31,938 nucleotides of DNA from Planctomycetota bacterium (lineage in GTDB: Bacteria > Planctomycetota > Planctomycetia > Planctomycetales > Planctomycetaceae): NCBI GenBank assembly GCA_024278285.1, contig JAJRTM010000351.1:1-31938 (forward strand), read 5' to 3'. Shown here piece by piece: positions 1 through 8,383 of the stretch; within the stretch, counting starts at the first letter, position 1, and the number at the start of each line of letters is the position of its first letter. The notes under the pieces were generated by a model. That model was not told where the DNA came from. It worked only from the letters and a program-made list of their open reading frames with translations, and did not search any database. The translations under genes and the position numbers were made by a program.

Positions 1-365
1 AAAATGAGAAAAGCAGGACGGTCTTCAGAAATGGCAAGTTCCTGCAACTTCAAAGCAGTATTTCGAACTTTGCGAAACACGACATCATCAACCGGGCTGT
101 TCACCACTACATATCGAGCCAGAGGAACACTTTTTTTCTCTGGGACAACTTTCCCTGGACCGGGTTCTTCATTTAACTCTGTTTTCTTAGCCGCTGTTTT
201 CTTTGCTGCTGTTTTTTCAACAACCGGCTTATCCGTTTTTTTCACTGGCTGTGCAAAAACCAAACCAGGCTGAAATAAACAGAGAAGCAAAAGCAGTTTC
301 ATCAGCCCGGATCGCTTGCCGGGCTGTTGAGTTTTTTTGTTAAATCGAAGTGCAGCGTTATTCAT
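1..365 (-). CDS. Secreted protein, 5' part only (possible ClpP-class/NfeD-like serine protease)
   Basis: An open frame runs off the left edge of the window. It starts at an ATG at 365 with AGAGGA five bases upstream, the clearest ribosome site in this part of the window. About 121 residues are visible. Residues 1-20 are basic, followed by a hydrophobic stretch rich in Leu ending in VFA-Q, a good signal peptide. Next comes a Lys/Ala/Glu-rich linker (residues about 42-80), and then a segment reading RYVVVNSPVDDVVFRKVR that looks like the start of a folded domain. From memory this resembles exported planctomycete proteins of the ClpP-class/NfeD protease type, but the catalytic Ser and Lys lie outside the window, so the family is a guess. 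The reading frame and export signal are well supported. Confidence 0.6.
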   Translation of the reverse strand, partial: MNNAALRFNKKTQQPGKRSGLMKLLLLLCLFQPGLVFAQPVKKTDKPVVEKTAAKKTAAKKTELNEEPGPGKVVPEKKSVPLARYVVVNSPVDDVVFRKVRNTALKLQELAISEDRPAFLI

Positions 366-645
366 TTTATCCTCTTGGGAGATGATATTCCGATAAAGCA
401 TTCTCGTTTTATGCTCAATTGTCACTGTACCAGATTATAGTCAAAGCCTGAACGATGTCTCAATTATTATCGCCTGGGAATGTATTATCACCGGGAAAGC
501 GATATTCGTCGGTTCTTCGCATCGGAAGAACTCACGCGATCTTACAACGAACCGGTTGAGTCGAAGGTTTAATAGAACTGTTAAATTTATGGTTCATTCG
601 CTTTGATTTGCATTTCAAGACAATTTTCTTGAAATATCTTAGAAT

Positions 646-902
646 CGCTCGAAAAACTACTGTCTGGTTTCATCTGTTTTTTTGGCCAAAGGCCTCTTTT
701 ACCATAGCCTGGGGCAACGCCCCAGGTAAATTATTTTGATTGTTCTTTTTGGCTGAAAGCCATATTCAATGCTATTGTTTATGGCTTTCAGCCAAAAGGG
801 TGATGGCACATCTGTTCCTGGGGCGTTGCCCCAGGCTATGGTAATTTTGGCCTTCAGCCAAGAAAACAGAACATCAAAGATACGACAGTTATTATTCGAG
901 CG
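646..902. repeat. Nested-palindrome intergenic repeat, copy 1
   Basis: A 257-bp element bounded by CGCTCGAA on the left and TTCGAGCG on the right. The whole unit is an imperfect palindrome. The outer arms contain GGCCAAAGGCC and GGCCTTCAGCC. Inner arms carry the 14-base palindrome-rich block CCTGGGGCAACGCCCCAGG and its complement. The centre holds GGCTGAAAGCCAT opposite ATGGCTTTCAGCC. A second copy lies at 3406-3664 in the opposite orientation. No ORF fits it. It could be a non-autonomous mobile repeat (MITE-like) or a REP-type element. The 366-645 stretch before it holds only a short hairpin (TTTCAAG/CTTGAAA, 612-633). Confidence 0.8.
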
Positions 903-925
903 TCCCTTACTCGGTTACTATCCCG

Positions 926-2281
926 TTACCGACAACGTAGCTCTTCCCAAGGCACTTTTCGTTGACTGGCATCGAACAATTCAACCGGGTGGAAGACCGG
1001 GATATTCTTGCCACGTTGTTTGAGTAACGCCATCAACTGTAATGCACAGCCTGCGTTGGCACTGACGATTGCGTCGGGAGATTTTTCCAGAATGTGATTG
1101 ATTTTTCGATTACCCAGTTCGTCCGACATTTCCGGCTGCTGTAGATTGTAACTTCCAGCTGCCCCGCAACAGATGTTTGGTTCCAGAATCTCCATAATTT
1201 CAAGTCCCGGTATTTTACGGAGCAATTCACGCGGTGCCTGATCAATCTGTTGAGCATGCTTCAAATGGCACGCATCCTGATACACGACACGAATGGGAAG
1301 CTCCCCTTGCGGTGGCGCAAGGTCAAGTTCTGCCAGGTATTCGGTGATGTCGCGAACTTTTCCTGCGAAGCGGTTCAATCGATTGACATCTTCAGAATTG
1401 GCATGCCCAGCTTTTTCCAGATGCGTATATTCTTTCAACATCGCGCCGCAGCCTGCAACATTTACCAGAACAACATCAACAAGTTGGTCGCCGAACGCAT
1501 CGACATTGGCAAGGGCTCGATGCGTAGCCGATTCGGTTTGTCCGGTATGATATTCCATCGCTCCGCAACATTGCTGATCAGTCGGCACAACCACTTCACA
1601 GCCGGCTTCCTGCAATACTCGCGCACAGGCCCAGTGGACATGACGAAACATGACATCAGCCACACATCCCAAAAACAAACCGACGCGAGATTTTTGCGTT
1701 CCTTTGGCAGGCAATGTACGGGGAAGTTTTGGTTGATCGCGTTGCAACCTGGGCAGCATTCGTTGCATTCGCTGTAACGGCATCGGCAGTAATTTAATGA
1801 GCCCCGTTTTTTCGATCAGCCAATCGAGATTCGTTATCTGCAGTAATCGAGCGGGCCACAATACTCGTTCCAGTTTTCTTCGATGGGGAAAAAGATCTCG
1901 CAGAAAAAAACGTTCAAACCAATTCAGCCCTTTCCCGGTCTCCTGCAATTGTTTTTGACGATCTGAAAGACGAAACTTTTCGATCAGTTGTCCATATTCA
2001 ACGCCAGAAGGACAGGCTGTTTCACAGCTTCTGCAATCCAGGCATAAATCGAGATGCCCACGAACCCGCTCGTTCAGTTCGATGCGATTTTCTTCAACCC
2101 CCCGCATTAAATGAATACGCCCACGCGGACTGTCATTCTCGTTCCCTGTTACCAAATAAGTGGGACAGGAAGAAGTACATAACCCGCAGTGGATGCAGTT
2201 AAGCAGTTGATCGTGAGGCACAAACCCCTGAAAATCGGGGCTGGCCTTTTCTGTATGAGTTGTTGCCTGTGAACTCGGCAT
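926..2281 (-). CDS. glcF: Glycolate oxidase iron-sulfur subunit (GlcF-type Fe-S/CCG-domain protein)
   Basis: 451 aa. The N-terminal third is a ferredoxin-like domain with two 4Fe-4S motifs: C29-x2-C32-x2-C35-x3-C39-P and C80-x2-C83-x2-C86-x3-C90-P. The rest holds two cysteine-rich CCG domains, visible as QQCCGAMEYHTG and NICCGAAGSYN, each preceded by a GC or DACH element. This order and length match GlcF, which passes electrons from the flavin subunits (GlcD/GlcE) that oxidise glycolate to glyoxylate, at the cytoplasmic side of the membrane. The related LldF/LutA and GlpC families share parts of this layout, so the substrate is inferred. No GlcD or GlcE is adjacent; the gene stands alone, divergent from nadC. 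The ATG at 2281 is chosen because it sits just before the first cluster; no Shine-Dalgarno site is evident. Confidence 0.87.
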   Translation of the reverse strand: MPSSQATTHTEKASPDFQGFVPHDQLLNCIHCGLCTSSCPTYLVTGNENDSPRGRIHLMRGVEENRIELNERVRGHLDLCLDCRSCETACPSGVEYGQLIEKFRLSDRQKQLQETGKGLNWFERFFLRDLFPHRRKLERVLWPARLLQITNLDWLIEKTGLIKLLPMPLQRMQRMLPRLQRDQPKLPRTLPAKGTQKSRVGLFLGCVADVMFRHVHWACARVLQEAGCEVVVPTDQQCCGAMEYHTGQTESATHRALANVDAFGDQLVDVVLVNVAGCGAMLKEYTHLEKAGHANSEDVNRLNRFAGKVRDITEYLAELDLAPPQGELPIRVVYQDACHLKHAQQIDQAPRELLRKIPGLEIMEILEPNICCGAAGSYNLQQPEMSDELGNRKINHILEKSPDAIVSANAGCALQLMALLKQRGKNIPVFHPVELFDASQRKVPWEELRCR

Positions 2282-2459
2282 TTCGTATGACTATCGGTTA
2301 AATTCTTTATGTTACGTATTATTAAAAAAGATTGATACTGATTCCTGCTTTCAGAGTGAACCAGCCGTATGAGAAATCTATCTTTCGTTGACAATAACGG
2401 CTATCATCCAGCCACATCATCGTATCAAATAATGATCAGAATTTATATCGAAACAAAAA

Positions 2460-3359
2460 ATGGATTACAGACTATACACCACAAATACATTCGAGCAAAA
2501 CGAACTGAAAGCGGCTCAATCACTTATTGCTCTCGCGATCAAAGAAGACCTGGGCGATGCAGGTGATTTAACATCTCAATTATCAATTTCCTCCGAAGAA
2601 ACTGCCCGTGTTGCGATTAATGCCCGGCAAACGGGAGTTGTCTGCGGGTTGCCGGTGGCTGTTTTGGTGCTGCAAGCGATCGATCTTTCTTTGAAAATCG
2701 ACATCAAAATTAAAGATGCCTCAAAAGTTAGAGCAGGCGATACAATCGCGATTGTTTCCGGCCCTACCCGGCAATTGTTAATCGCAGAAAGAACAGTTCT
2801 GAATTTTATGACACACCTGAGCGGCATCGCCTCTTTAACCAACTTATTCGTTCAGGAAGTGGTCGGGACTGCAGCGGTTATTCTCGATACCCGAAAAACG
2901 CATCCGGGGTTTCGATTACTCGAAAAGTACGCGGTACGTTGTGGCGGCGGGCAGAATCATCGGATCGGTCTGTTCGATGCCGTTCTTATCAAGGATAATC
3001 ATCTTGCTGCCCGGAAAAAAACTCACCCAGAACAATCGCCAGCAGAATTTCTGCGAATCGCTCGCACAACATATCCAAACACAATTATCGAAGTTGAAGT
3101 CGATACATTAAAGCAGATGCAGGAAATGATCCCCGGCGAGCCAGATATCATACTGCTCGATAACATGAACAACGACTTACTGAGACAAGCCGTAAAAATA
3201 AGAGACGATCTGAACCCCGCGATTCTTCTGGAAGCATCGGGCGGCGTCAACCTTCAAACGGTTAAGCAGATTGCCCTGACGAAAGTTGATCGTATCAGCA
3301 TCGGCAGCCTCACCCATTCCGCTCCCGCATTCGATATCGGTTTTGATTGGGTTGAATAA
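2460..3359 (+). CDS. nadC: Nicotinate-nucleotide pyrophosphorylase (carboxylating), quinolinate phosphoribosyltransferase
   Basis: 299 aa, the usual NadC length. The enzyme converts quinolinate and PRPP to nicotinate mononucleotide, CO2 and pyrophosphate in de novo NAD synthesis. Family signatures in order are EDLGDAGDLTS (about 29-39), ERTVLNFMTHLSGIA (110-124), DTRKTHPGFRLLEKYAVR (143-160) with the substrate-binding Arg and Lys residues, GGGQNHRIGLFDAVLIKDNH (162-181), EVEVDTL, LLDNM, and LEASGGVN followed by ISIGSLTHSAPAFDIG near the end, which forms the phosphate-binding rim. The ATG at 2460 has no Shine-Dalgarno site but sits where NadC proteins normally start. A 178-bp gap separates it from the divergent glcF. 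No nadA or nadB is nearby. Confidence 0.97.
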   Translation: MDYRLYTTNTFEQNELKAAQSLIALAIKEDLGDAGDLTSQLSISSEETARVAINARQTGVVCGLPVAVLVLQAIDLSLKIDIKIKDASKVRAGDTIAIVSGPTRQLLIAERTVLNFMTHLSGIASLTNLFVQEVVGTAAVILDTRKTHPGFRLLEKYAVRCGGGQNHRIGLFDAVLIKDNHLAARKKTHPEQSPAEFLRIARTTYPNTIIEVEVDTLKQMQEMIPGEPDIILLDNMNNDLLRQAVKIRDDLNPAILLEASGGVNLQTVKQIALTKVDRISIGSLTHSAPAFDIGFDWVE

Positions 3360-3405
3360 AAAGAGATTGCCTTCACCCTGAAAGCCGTCTATCATTGAGG
3401 TAAAC

Positions 3406-3664
3406 ATCGATAAAACAATAATTGTCGCATCTTCGATGCTCTGTTTTCTTGGCTGAAGGCCAAAACCATCATAGCCTGGGGCAACGCCCCAGGAAGAGAT
3501 GAGCCGTCAACCTTTTGGCTGAAAGCCATATTCAATGCTTTTGTTTATGGCTTTCAGCCAAAAAGAGGAGTCGTGTCCTTTTACCTGGGGCGTTGCCCCA
3601 GGCTATGGTGAAAGAGGCCTTTGGCCAAACAAAATAGATAAATCCGACGGTAATTGTTCGAGCG
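3406..3664. repeat. Nested-palindrome intergenic repeat, copy 2 (inverted relative to copy 1)
   Basis: The reverse complement of this 259-bp stretch aligns with 646-902 along its length, including the GGCCAAAGGCC arm, both CCTGGGGC palindromic blocks and the central GGCTGAAAGCC hairpin. The end nearest nadC is less conserved (CATCGATAAAAC instead of CGCTCGAA). The end near 3664 keeps TTCGAGCG. A third short piece matching one end (AAGATGCGAC followed by ATTATTGTTT) is visible at about 5267-5299. Confidence 0.8.
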
Positions 3665-3724
3665 ATGCCAAGCGGTGAGCGTATCGCAGGGTAACCTGCA
3701 ACTTTAACAAAGGCCTTGAAGCTG

Positions 3725-4174
3725 ATGGCTGTTTCAATTGAAGAAACATCGTTGCCGAAAAAAGATAATGCAGAACTCCCCCAGACTCCGGTCGTTTTTT
3801 TCGATGGTGTTTGCGGAATGTGCAATCACTTTGTCGATTTTTTGTTGAAGCATGATCGCAAACAAATTTTCCTGTTTGCTCCACTACAAGGCGAAGCGGC
3901 AAAGCTGCATCTTGAAAAATCAGACACCGAAGATTTGAAAAGCATTGTACTGATTAAAAACGGGAAAACGTTTCGCCATTCTACTGCCGTTATGCAAGTG
4001 CTCTGCTCTCTCTCAGGCTTTTGGAAAATGGCAGGATATGCCCTTTGGATGATCCCTGGCCCGTTGCGCAATCTCGGCTACCGACTTGTTGCCAAAGTTC
4101 GGTATCGCATATTCGGCAAAAAAGAATCGTGCCGACTTCCCACACCAGAAGAACGAGCCCGCTTTCTGTCATAG
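3725..4174 (+). CDS. DCC-family thiol-disulfide oxidoreductase (DUF393)
   Basis: 149 aa from the ATG at 3725; a TTG nine bases upstream is also in frame but less likely. The family signature is clear: FFDGVCGMCNHFVDFLLKHD, with the DGVC-x2-C redox motif at C30 and C33, as in thioredoxin-like DCC proteins. Further conserved features are FAPLQGEAA, a SIVLIKNGKTFRHSTAVMQVL segment, the hydrophobic WKMAGYALWMIPGPLRNLGY, and a basic end with RIFGKKESCRLPTPEERARFL. Family members are small cytoplasmic or membrane-associated oxidoreductases of largely undefined substrate. The gene stands alone between repeat copy 2 and a 315-bp gap. Confidence 0.9.
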   Translation: MAVSIEETSLPKKDNAELPQTPVVFFDGVCGMCNHFVDFLLKHDRKQIFLFAPLQGEAAKLHLEKSDTEDLKSIVLIKNGKTFRHSTAVMQVLCSLSGFWKMAGYALWMIPGPLRNLGYRLVAKVRYRIFGKKESCRLPTPEERARFLS

Positions 4175-4489
4175 CGGTCTATAGTGGACTAAAAAAAACT
4201 ATTGGGCTAGCCGGTGTCGCATTTCATTACATGGATGGCTCAGACACTTCGTGTCTGGGTCATCCTTGAATGGACCGGGACTTTATCAGGTGAGCCGGTG
4301 CTGTCCCTCGGCATGGCATAATCGGCGTAATCGTCATAACCCAAAAAAATCACAAATGAACCCTACTCTCTAAGCACGATGGTGCAGAGAAGGGTAATAC
4401 CGCGTTTGCAGGTAGCCGAAAAGAGTTTGCAGGGCCAAAAGTTTTTCGCATTCGATGCAATAATTATAACCTGACAAAGGCTATCTGCG
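4175..4489. other. Intergenic region with a long imperfect hairpin
   Basis: No credible gene. At 4234-4266 the segment GGATGGCTCAGACAC pairs with GTGTCTGGGTCATCC around a TTC loop (12 of 15 positions complementary). It lacks a T-run, so it is more likely a repeat hairpin than a terminator. AAAGG at about 4476 may serve as a weak ribosome site for the next gene. Confidence 0.5.
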
Positions 4490-4990
4490 ATGCAGAACAT
4501 GGTTCAAGAGATCCTCAATACCGACATTCTGAAAATTACTCCGAATGTTTCCGTCGAGTTTGCAGTCTCGCTCGCGTTGTATCGACAGGTTGAAAAGTTG
4601 TATGTTGTTGATGATCAACAACACCTGCTGGGAATTGTTCCTGCGTTTTCGCTGGTTAAATCACTTATCAACGCTGAATGTGATTGCCAATCGGTTGAAC
4701 AAATTATGAGCAGGCATGTTGTTTCGTGTGAGGCTTCAATTAATATCGCAGAAATCGCCCCTTTGTTCCGGGAAGCTTGCCACGAAAGTATTGCTGTGGT
4801 TCATCAGGGACAATTGATCGGGCAACTCCTCAGACACGATATTCTACAATGGCTCTCTCAACAGGCTTTTCAAAACAGTGTTAATACAGATAACGGTGTT
4901 AATGCAGAAAGTAGTGTGAACAAAGAGAAGCTTCAGATAGCCCCGCCGCAATTTTTGAAAGCTCGTCACAGCCATCAAACATTGTCGTAG
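4490..4990 (+). CDS. CBS-domain pair protein
   Basis: 166 aa made almost entirely of two CBS motifs. The first reads ILNTDILKITPNVSVEFAVSLA then LYVVDDQQHLLGIVPAFSLVKSL (residues about 8-58). The second reads VEQIMSRHVVSCEASINIAEIAPLFRE then SIAVVHQGQLIGQLLRHDILQWL (about 66-122). Paired CBS motifs form a Bateman domain that usually binds adenosine nucleotides and regulates a partner protein. No catalytic domain is attached and no partner gene is adjacent, so the target is unknown. The last 40 residues are Asn/Ser-rich and probably disordered. A second ATG at 4499 is also possible. Confidence 0.87.
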   Translation: MQNMVQEILNTDILKITPNVSVEFAVSLALYRQVEKLYVVDDQQHLLGIVPAFSLVKSLINAECDCQSVEQIMSRHVVSCEASINIAEIAPLFREACHESIAVVHQGQLIGQLLRHDILQWLSQQAFQNSVNTDNGVNAESSVNKEKLQIAPPQFLKARHSHQTLS

Positions 4991-5040
4991 AATGGCGTGC
5001 TTGCCACCATCAAAGACGGCATCTATCGCAATCATTTCAG

Positions 5041-5175
5041 GGGGTGCACCTTGGGGTTTGCACGGCTATCTCTGAAAAGTAGCCATGCTCGCCAGAGCGT
5101 GGATTCATTGGACATCTGATTTCCACCGTCTGGTGACGGTGGCTACAGGGAATGTGCAAACCCCAATGTGCCCCC
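5041..5175. repeat. 135-bp palindromic element with 22-23 bp terminal inverted repeats
   Basis: The left end (5041-5063) and right end (5154-5175) are inverted copies sharing TTGGGGTTTGCAC against GTGCAAACCCCAA, with GGGG-TGCAC outside. Inside are two further hairpins: GGCTA/TAGCC near 5064-5084 and CCACCGTC/GACGGTGG near 5123-5142. It has no ORF. The layout is that of a non-autonomous transposable element or a large REP-like repeat. Confidence 0.65.
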
Positions 5176-5317
5176 ATGCCTGTCTACTCAGTCCTCTTTG
5201 GCTTGCTGTTAAACAAATTATCTGTCATTGTGCAGGATCTCTTGGACGCATCCCTGCAAAATAAAACTGAAGATGCGACCATTATTGTTTCATCAATGCT
5301 AAACGGGAATAATTTGT

Positions 5318-6385
5318 ATGATTACTTCGCTCCGCCTGCTGTTACTGAATCTCTTGGCGGTATCGCTTCCATTCGGAATAACGATCTTACCAGTGCAGGC
5401 AACGGAGCCTGTGCAGGTGATTTTCGATACCGATATTTCGGGGGATGTTGACGATGTTCTTGCGCTAGCCATGCTGCATACGCTGGCGGATCGGCGAGAA
5501 TGCGATTTGCTCGCGGTGACGATTTCTAAAATCAACCCGCTAACAGGTCCGTTTACCGATGCGGTCAATACGTTTTACGGACGTCCAGATATTCCGATTG
5601 GCGTCACCCGCAATGCTCAACAGCGAGAGAGTAAGTATCTCCACCTTATGTTAAAGATAAAAGGTGGTGTGTTAAAGAAAAAAGGGGATCAGTTTCTTTA
5701 TCCTCACGATGTCACTTCCAACGCCGATTTACCAGATGCCGTCTCGCTGCTGAGGAAAACCTTGGCCGCTTCTGCTGACCACTGCGTTGTGATCATTCAG
5801 GTTGGTCTGGCTTCGAATCTGGCTGATCTTCTCGATTCAAAACCGGACCAATTCAGTTCTCTCTCTGGGATTGAATTAGTTCGTCGGAAAGTACGGCTGG
5901 TTTCTGCCATGGCTGGAAATTTTAAGCCCATTAACGGAAACAAACATTTTCTGGAAGCAAATGTCCGTAACGGAATTGGCGCCATGCAGCGATTCGCCAA
6001 GAATTGGCCCGAACAGGTTCCGATCATCTGGAGTGGTTTTGAAATCGGGATTGCAGTTCGATACCCTCGGCAAAGCATCGCCAAAGATTTTCAGTATTGC
6101 GAGCATCACATTGTTCCCGAATCGTATCTGCTTCACAGCGGCCCTAACCATGACCGCCCCTGTTGGGATTTGACCAGCGTTTTATATGCAGTCAGGCCAG
6201 ATCGTGGATATTTCAATCTCTCTGAAACAGGGCTGGTTCGTGTCGAAGATGACGGCTATCTGTTTATCGAACCGGAGAAATCGAAGCGAGATCGTTTTCT
6301 CAAGATGAATCCGAAACAAACGATCCGAGTTTCAGAAGCGTTACAGTTTCTGGTCAGTCAACCGCCGATAAAAAACTGCCCATAG
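5318..6385 (+). CDS. Exported nucleoside hydrolase family protein (paralog 1)
   Basis: 355 aa. Residues 1-28 form a signal peptide (Leu-rich core, VQA before the cleavage point). The mature protein starts with VIFDTDISGDVDDVLALAMLHTLAD, the Ca-binding Asp cluster of the inosine/uridine nucleoside hydrolase superfamily (D37, D39, D43, D45, D46), with one residue more than the classic DTDPGxDD. A TDAVNTFYGRPDIPIG segment follows, then IWSGFEIG (about 237-244), and a C-terminal NHDRPCWDLTSVLYAVRPDRG that supplies the second metal-binding Asp. The family cleaves the N-glycosidic bond of nucleosides; export suggests extracellular or periplasmic nucleoside salvage. Exact substrate cannot be read from sequence. 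The gene lies 66 bp before its paralog and is probably co-transcribed. Confidence 0.88.
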   Translation: MITSLRLLLLNLLAVSLPFGITILPVQATEPVQVIFDTDISGDVDDVLALAMLHTLADRRECDLLAVTISKINPLTGPFTDAVNTFYGRPDIPIGVTRNAQQRESKYLHLMLKIKGGVLKKKGDQFLYPHDVTSNADLPDAVSLLRKTLAASADHCVVIIQVGLASNLADLLDSKPDQFSSLSGIELVRRKVRLVSAMAGNFKPINGNKHFLEANVRNGIGAMQRFAKNWPEQVPIIWSGFEIGIAVRYPRQSIAKDFQYCEHHIVPESYLLHSGPNHDRPCWDLTSVLYAVRPDRGYFNLSETGLVRVEDDGYLFIEPEKSKRDRFLKMNPKQTIRVSEALQFLVSQPPIKNCP

Positions 6386-6451
6386 TTTATTGGCGTCTGC
6401 AAATGTAATTGCAGGTAATTCAGTCTTTCTTCTGTCGTCAGAACCACTCTT

Positions 6452-7510
6452 ATGATCAGCAATAATCATTCTGAAAGTATCCCTCAAAAGTTCACTCTCC
6501 TACTTCAATTTTGTTTGCTTCTGTTATTTCTTCCTCGGGTGGTCATTGCAGAAAAGCCGGTATCAATTCTGTTTGATACCGATATTTCCAGCGATTGTGA
6601 TGATGCCGGAGCGTTGGCGGTTTTGCATGCGTTGGCGGATCAGGGAAAAGCAAAGATCATTGCCATTACTACAAACATCAAATGCCCTGCCAATTCTTCG
6701 GCTGCCGCTGTTGATGCCATCAATACGTATTACGGTCGTGGAAATATTCCTATTGGTACTGACAAAGATGGTTTGAAGTTTCGCTCCGTCGGTCCCAGTC
6801 ATTTCACCCCTGCGTTACGCATGGAATTCCCGAACGATACACCTGGCGATGTTGATTGCCCCGATGCGATTGCTGTCTCCCGAAAAGCGTTAGCCAACCA
6901 GCCGGATCATTCCGTGGTTTACTGTAGTGTCGGCGCGTTGAGTAATATGGAAGATCTTCTTCGATCCAACCCTGATCAATACAGCCCGCTGACGGGAAAA
7001 GAACTGATCAAGCAAAAAGTCCGTATGACGATCATTATGGGAGGCGGATTCCCTCGCACAAAATCTCCTGAAACAAATCTTTTACTTGACCCTGCTGCAG
7101 CGGTAACGGTCGCAAATTACTGGCCGGGGGAAATTATCTGGCAAGGGTATGAAGTCGGTAGAGCGATTATTACCGGAGCGGCGTTAAAGCAAACTCCTCA
7201 GCAAAATCCGGTCCGTAAAGCTTACGAACTACGCCCGTTTGGGAAAGGAAAAGCGATTGATCATGGCAAGCCGAGCCACGATCAGGCAGCCGTTTTGCTG
7301 GCCGTATTGGGAGTACAACCAGAGTATTGGATAGAAATTGGAAACGGGCGAGTGGTCATTGATTCCGATGGTCATTCACAATGGAAAACCGATCGCAAAA
7401 AATCGCATCGTTACGTAAAAATAAAAGGAAGCCCACAGAAGCTAACCGAACTGATAGAACGGCTAATGACACATCCACCTACAGCGTGTAAAGCAGATGA
7501 AACCCAGTAA
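6452..7510 (+). CDS. Exported nucleoside hydrolase family protein (paralog 2)
   Basis: 352 aa, in tandem with and similar to the preceding gene. A signal peptide covers residues 1-33 (hydrophobic LLLQFCLLLLFLP core, VIA before the cleavage point). The metal-binding cluster is ILFDTDISSDCDDAGALAVLHALAD (D42, D44, D48, D50, D51). A VDAINTYYGRGNIPIG segment follows, then IWQGYEVG, and near the C terminus PSHDQAAVLLAVLGVQPEYW. Compared with paralog 1 the C-terminal motif has HDQ in place of WDL, and the middle has a MTIIMGGGFPR strand. The duplication with divergence around the active site suggests different substrate preference, but this is inference. No ribosome site is evident at the ATG. Confidence 0.88.
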   Translation: MISNNHSESIPQKFTLLLQFCLLLLFLPRVVIAEKPVSILFDTDISSDCDDAGALAVLHALADQGKAKIIAITTNIKCPANSSAAAVDAINTYYGRGNIPIGTDKDGLKFRSVGPSHFTPALRMEFPNDTPGDVDCPDAIAVSRKALANQPDHSVVYCSVGALSNMEDLLRSNPDQYSPLTGKELIKQKVRMTIIMGGGFPRTKSPETNLLLDPAAAVTVANYWPGEIIWQGYEVGRAIITGAALKQTPQQNPVRKAYELRPFGKGKAIDHGKPSHDQAAVLLAVLGVQPEYWIEIGNGRVVIDSDGHSQWKTDRKKSHRYVKIKGSPQKLTELIERLMTHPPTACKADETQ

Positions 7511-7513
7511 CCG

Positions 7514-7577
7514 TAGGGTGCGTTGCAACGCACCAAATCAGGCATGCGTATAAAAGGTGCGTCACGACGCACTCTAT
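7514..7577. repeat. Paired GGTGCGT/ACGCACC hairpins
   Basis: GGTGCGTTGCAACGCACC is a perfect 18-base palindrome at about 7516-7533. A related block, GGTGCGTCACGACGCACTC, follows at about 7555. It lies just after the stop codon of the second hydrolase gene, so it may also help end transcription, although no T-run follows. Such hairpins recur in intergenic DNA of this window. Confidence 0.5.
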
Positions 7578-7606
7578 GTGGCGGTTGTCGTAAAGGCGTT
7601 ATTCTA

Positions 7607-7789
7607 CAAGATGTTACGCAAAATGTCCAAACCGTGTCAGCAGATTGTCATTGTCTGGATGGCAATGGGTGTCGTTTAATGAGTGCGATTGACACTGATT
7701 TGAAACTGGTCATTGAGATGTGGGCTGCACTTTCGGAGGATATTCGACGGTCAATGTTGTCTCTTGTTAGGGTGGATGGGCAAGGCTGA
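7607..7789 (+). pseudogene. Possible C-terminal remnant of a site-specific recombinase
   Basis: The frame ending at the TGA at 7787-7789 reads AIDTDLKLVIEMWAALSEDIRRSMLSLV over its last third. From memory this resembles the short tail (DxxLxxVIxxWxxLxxxIRxxILxxV) that ends many planctomycete tyrosine recombinases. The frame has no good start, and its upstream part passes through the palindromic repeat. No catalytic motif (R..HxxR..Y) is present, so at most this is the last 60 codons of a deleted gene. If right, it marks an old integration point at the left side of the accessory region. Confidence 0.3.
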
Positions 7790-8383
7790 TCCCAAGTGTC
7801 TGGTTCAGGGGATCAGAGAAAATTTAAATTTCTAATTATTTTTATCGCACTTTCCTATCTTCTGACGTAGATTTCTTATTTGTTTACCCAATCAACCTTC
7901 TTCGTTTTCCACCCAAAGAAGACGCATTGATGATACTTTGGTACAACCACAACATAATATTTGCAGTCCCATTTGACATGAGGCTGACTTCGTCAACCCT
8001 TCATGATGATCCTCCTTTAGCCTTACAGAGGCTTCCTCAAGGAGGATCATCTTTTATTTTCGTCAGAAACAGAAGAGCCGGTGGTTTACGTCTGGTTGAA
8101 AGTACGTTTGCAACGATTAGATTGAAGCACAGAAAGGCACGAGACTGCGACTCGTTAAAAGCGATGCTGACTTAATTTGCTTCGAAAGGCTGGGAAAAGC
8201 TGCGAGATCACGAACACTTCGCAGACTTGCTTACGGGGAGTCAGGTTTATTGACGGAATTCACAAAGCCAAAGCCCACCCATCACGACTAAAACAAACCA
8301 ACATACAACCCGAAACCGCCGCTTGGCCAAAGAATTCATACACAACATTTGACAGTTACTCCCTCCGTGGTACTCTGAGTTTG
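7790..8383. other. Gene-poor stretch
   Basis: No convincing gene. An 82-codon frame at 7927-8175 spans the terminator hairpin at 8005-8051, and a longer frame before 8384 has only a TTG start and no domain. The 7850-7920 part is T-rich and could hold promoters, but no clear -35/-10 pair was found. Confidence 0.4.
8005..8061 (+). terminator. Intrinsic terminator
   Basis: GATGATCCTCCT (8005-8016) pairs perfectly over 12 bp with AGGAGGATCATC (8040-8051) and is followed at once by TTTTATTTT. The loop is 23 nt. This reads as a rho-independent terminator on the plus strand; the transcript it ends is not obvious. Confidence 0.65.

Noticed and set aside
4234..4266. Hairpin read as a terminator
   Set aside because: The stem is good but no T-run follows; it matches the style of the repeat hairpins in this genome.
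7927..8175. 82-codon plus-strand frame
   Set aside because: It contains the perfect 12-bp terminator stem and T-run in its middle and has no recognisable sequence.
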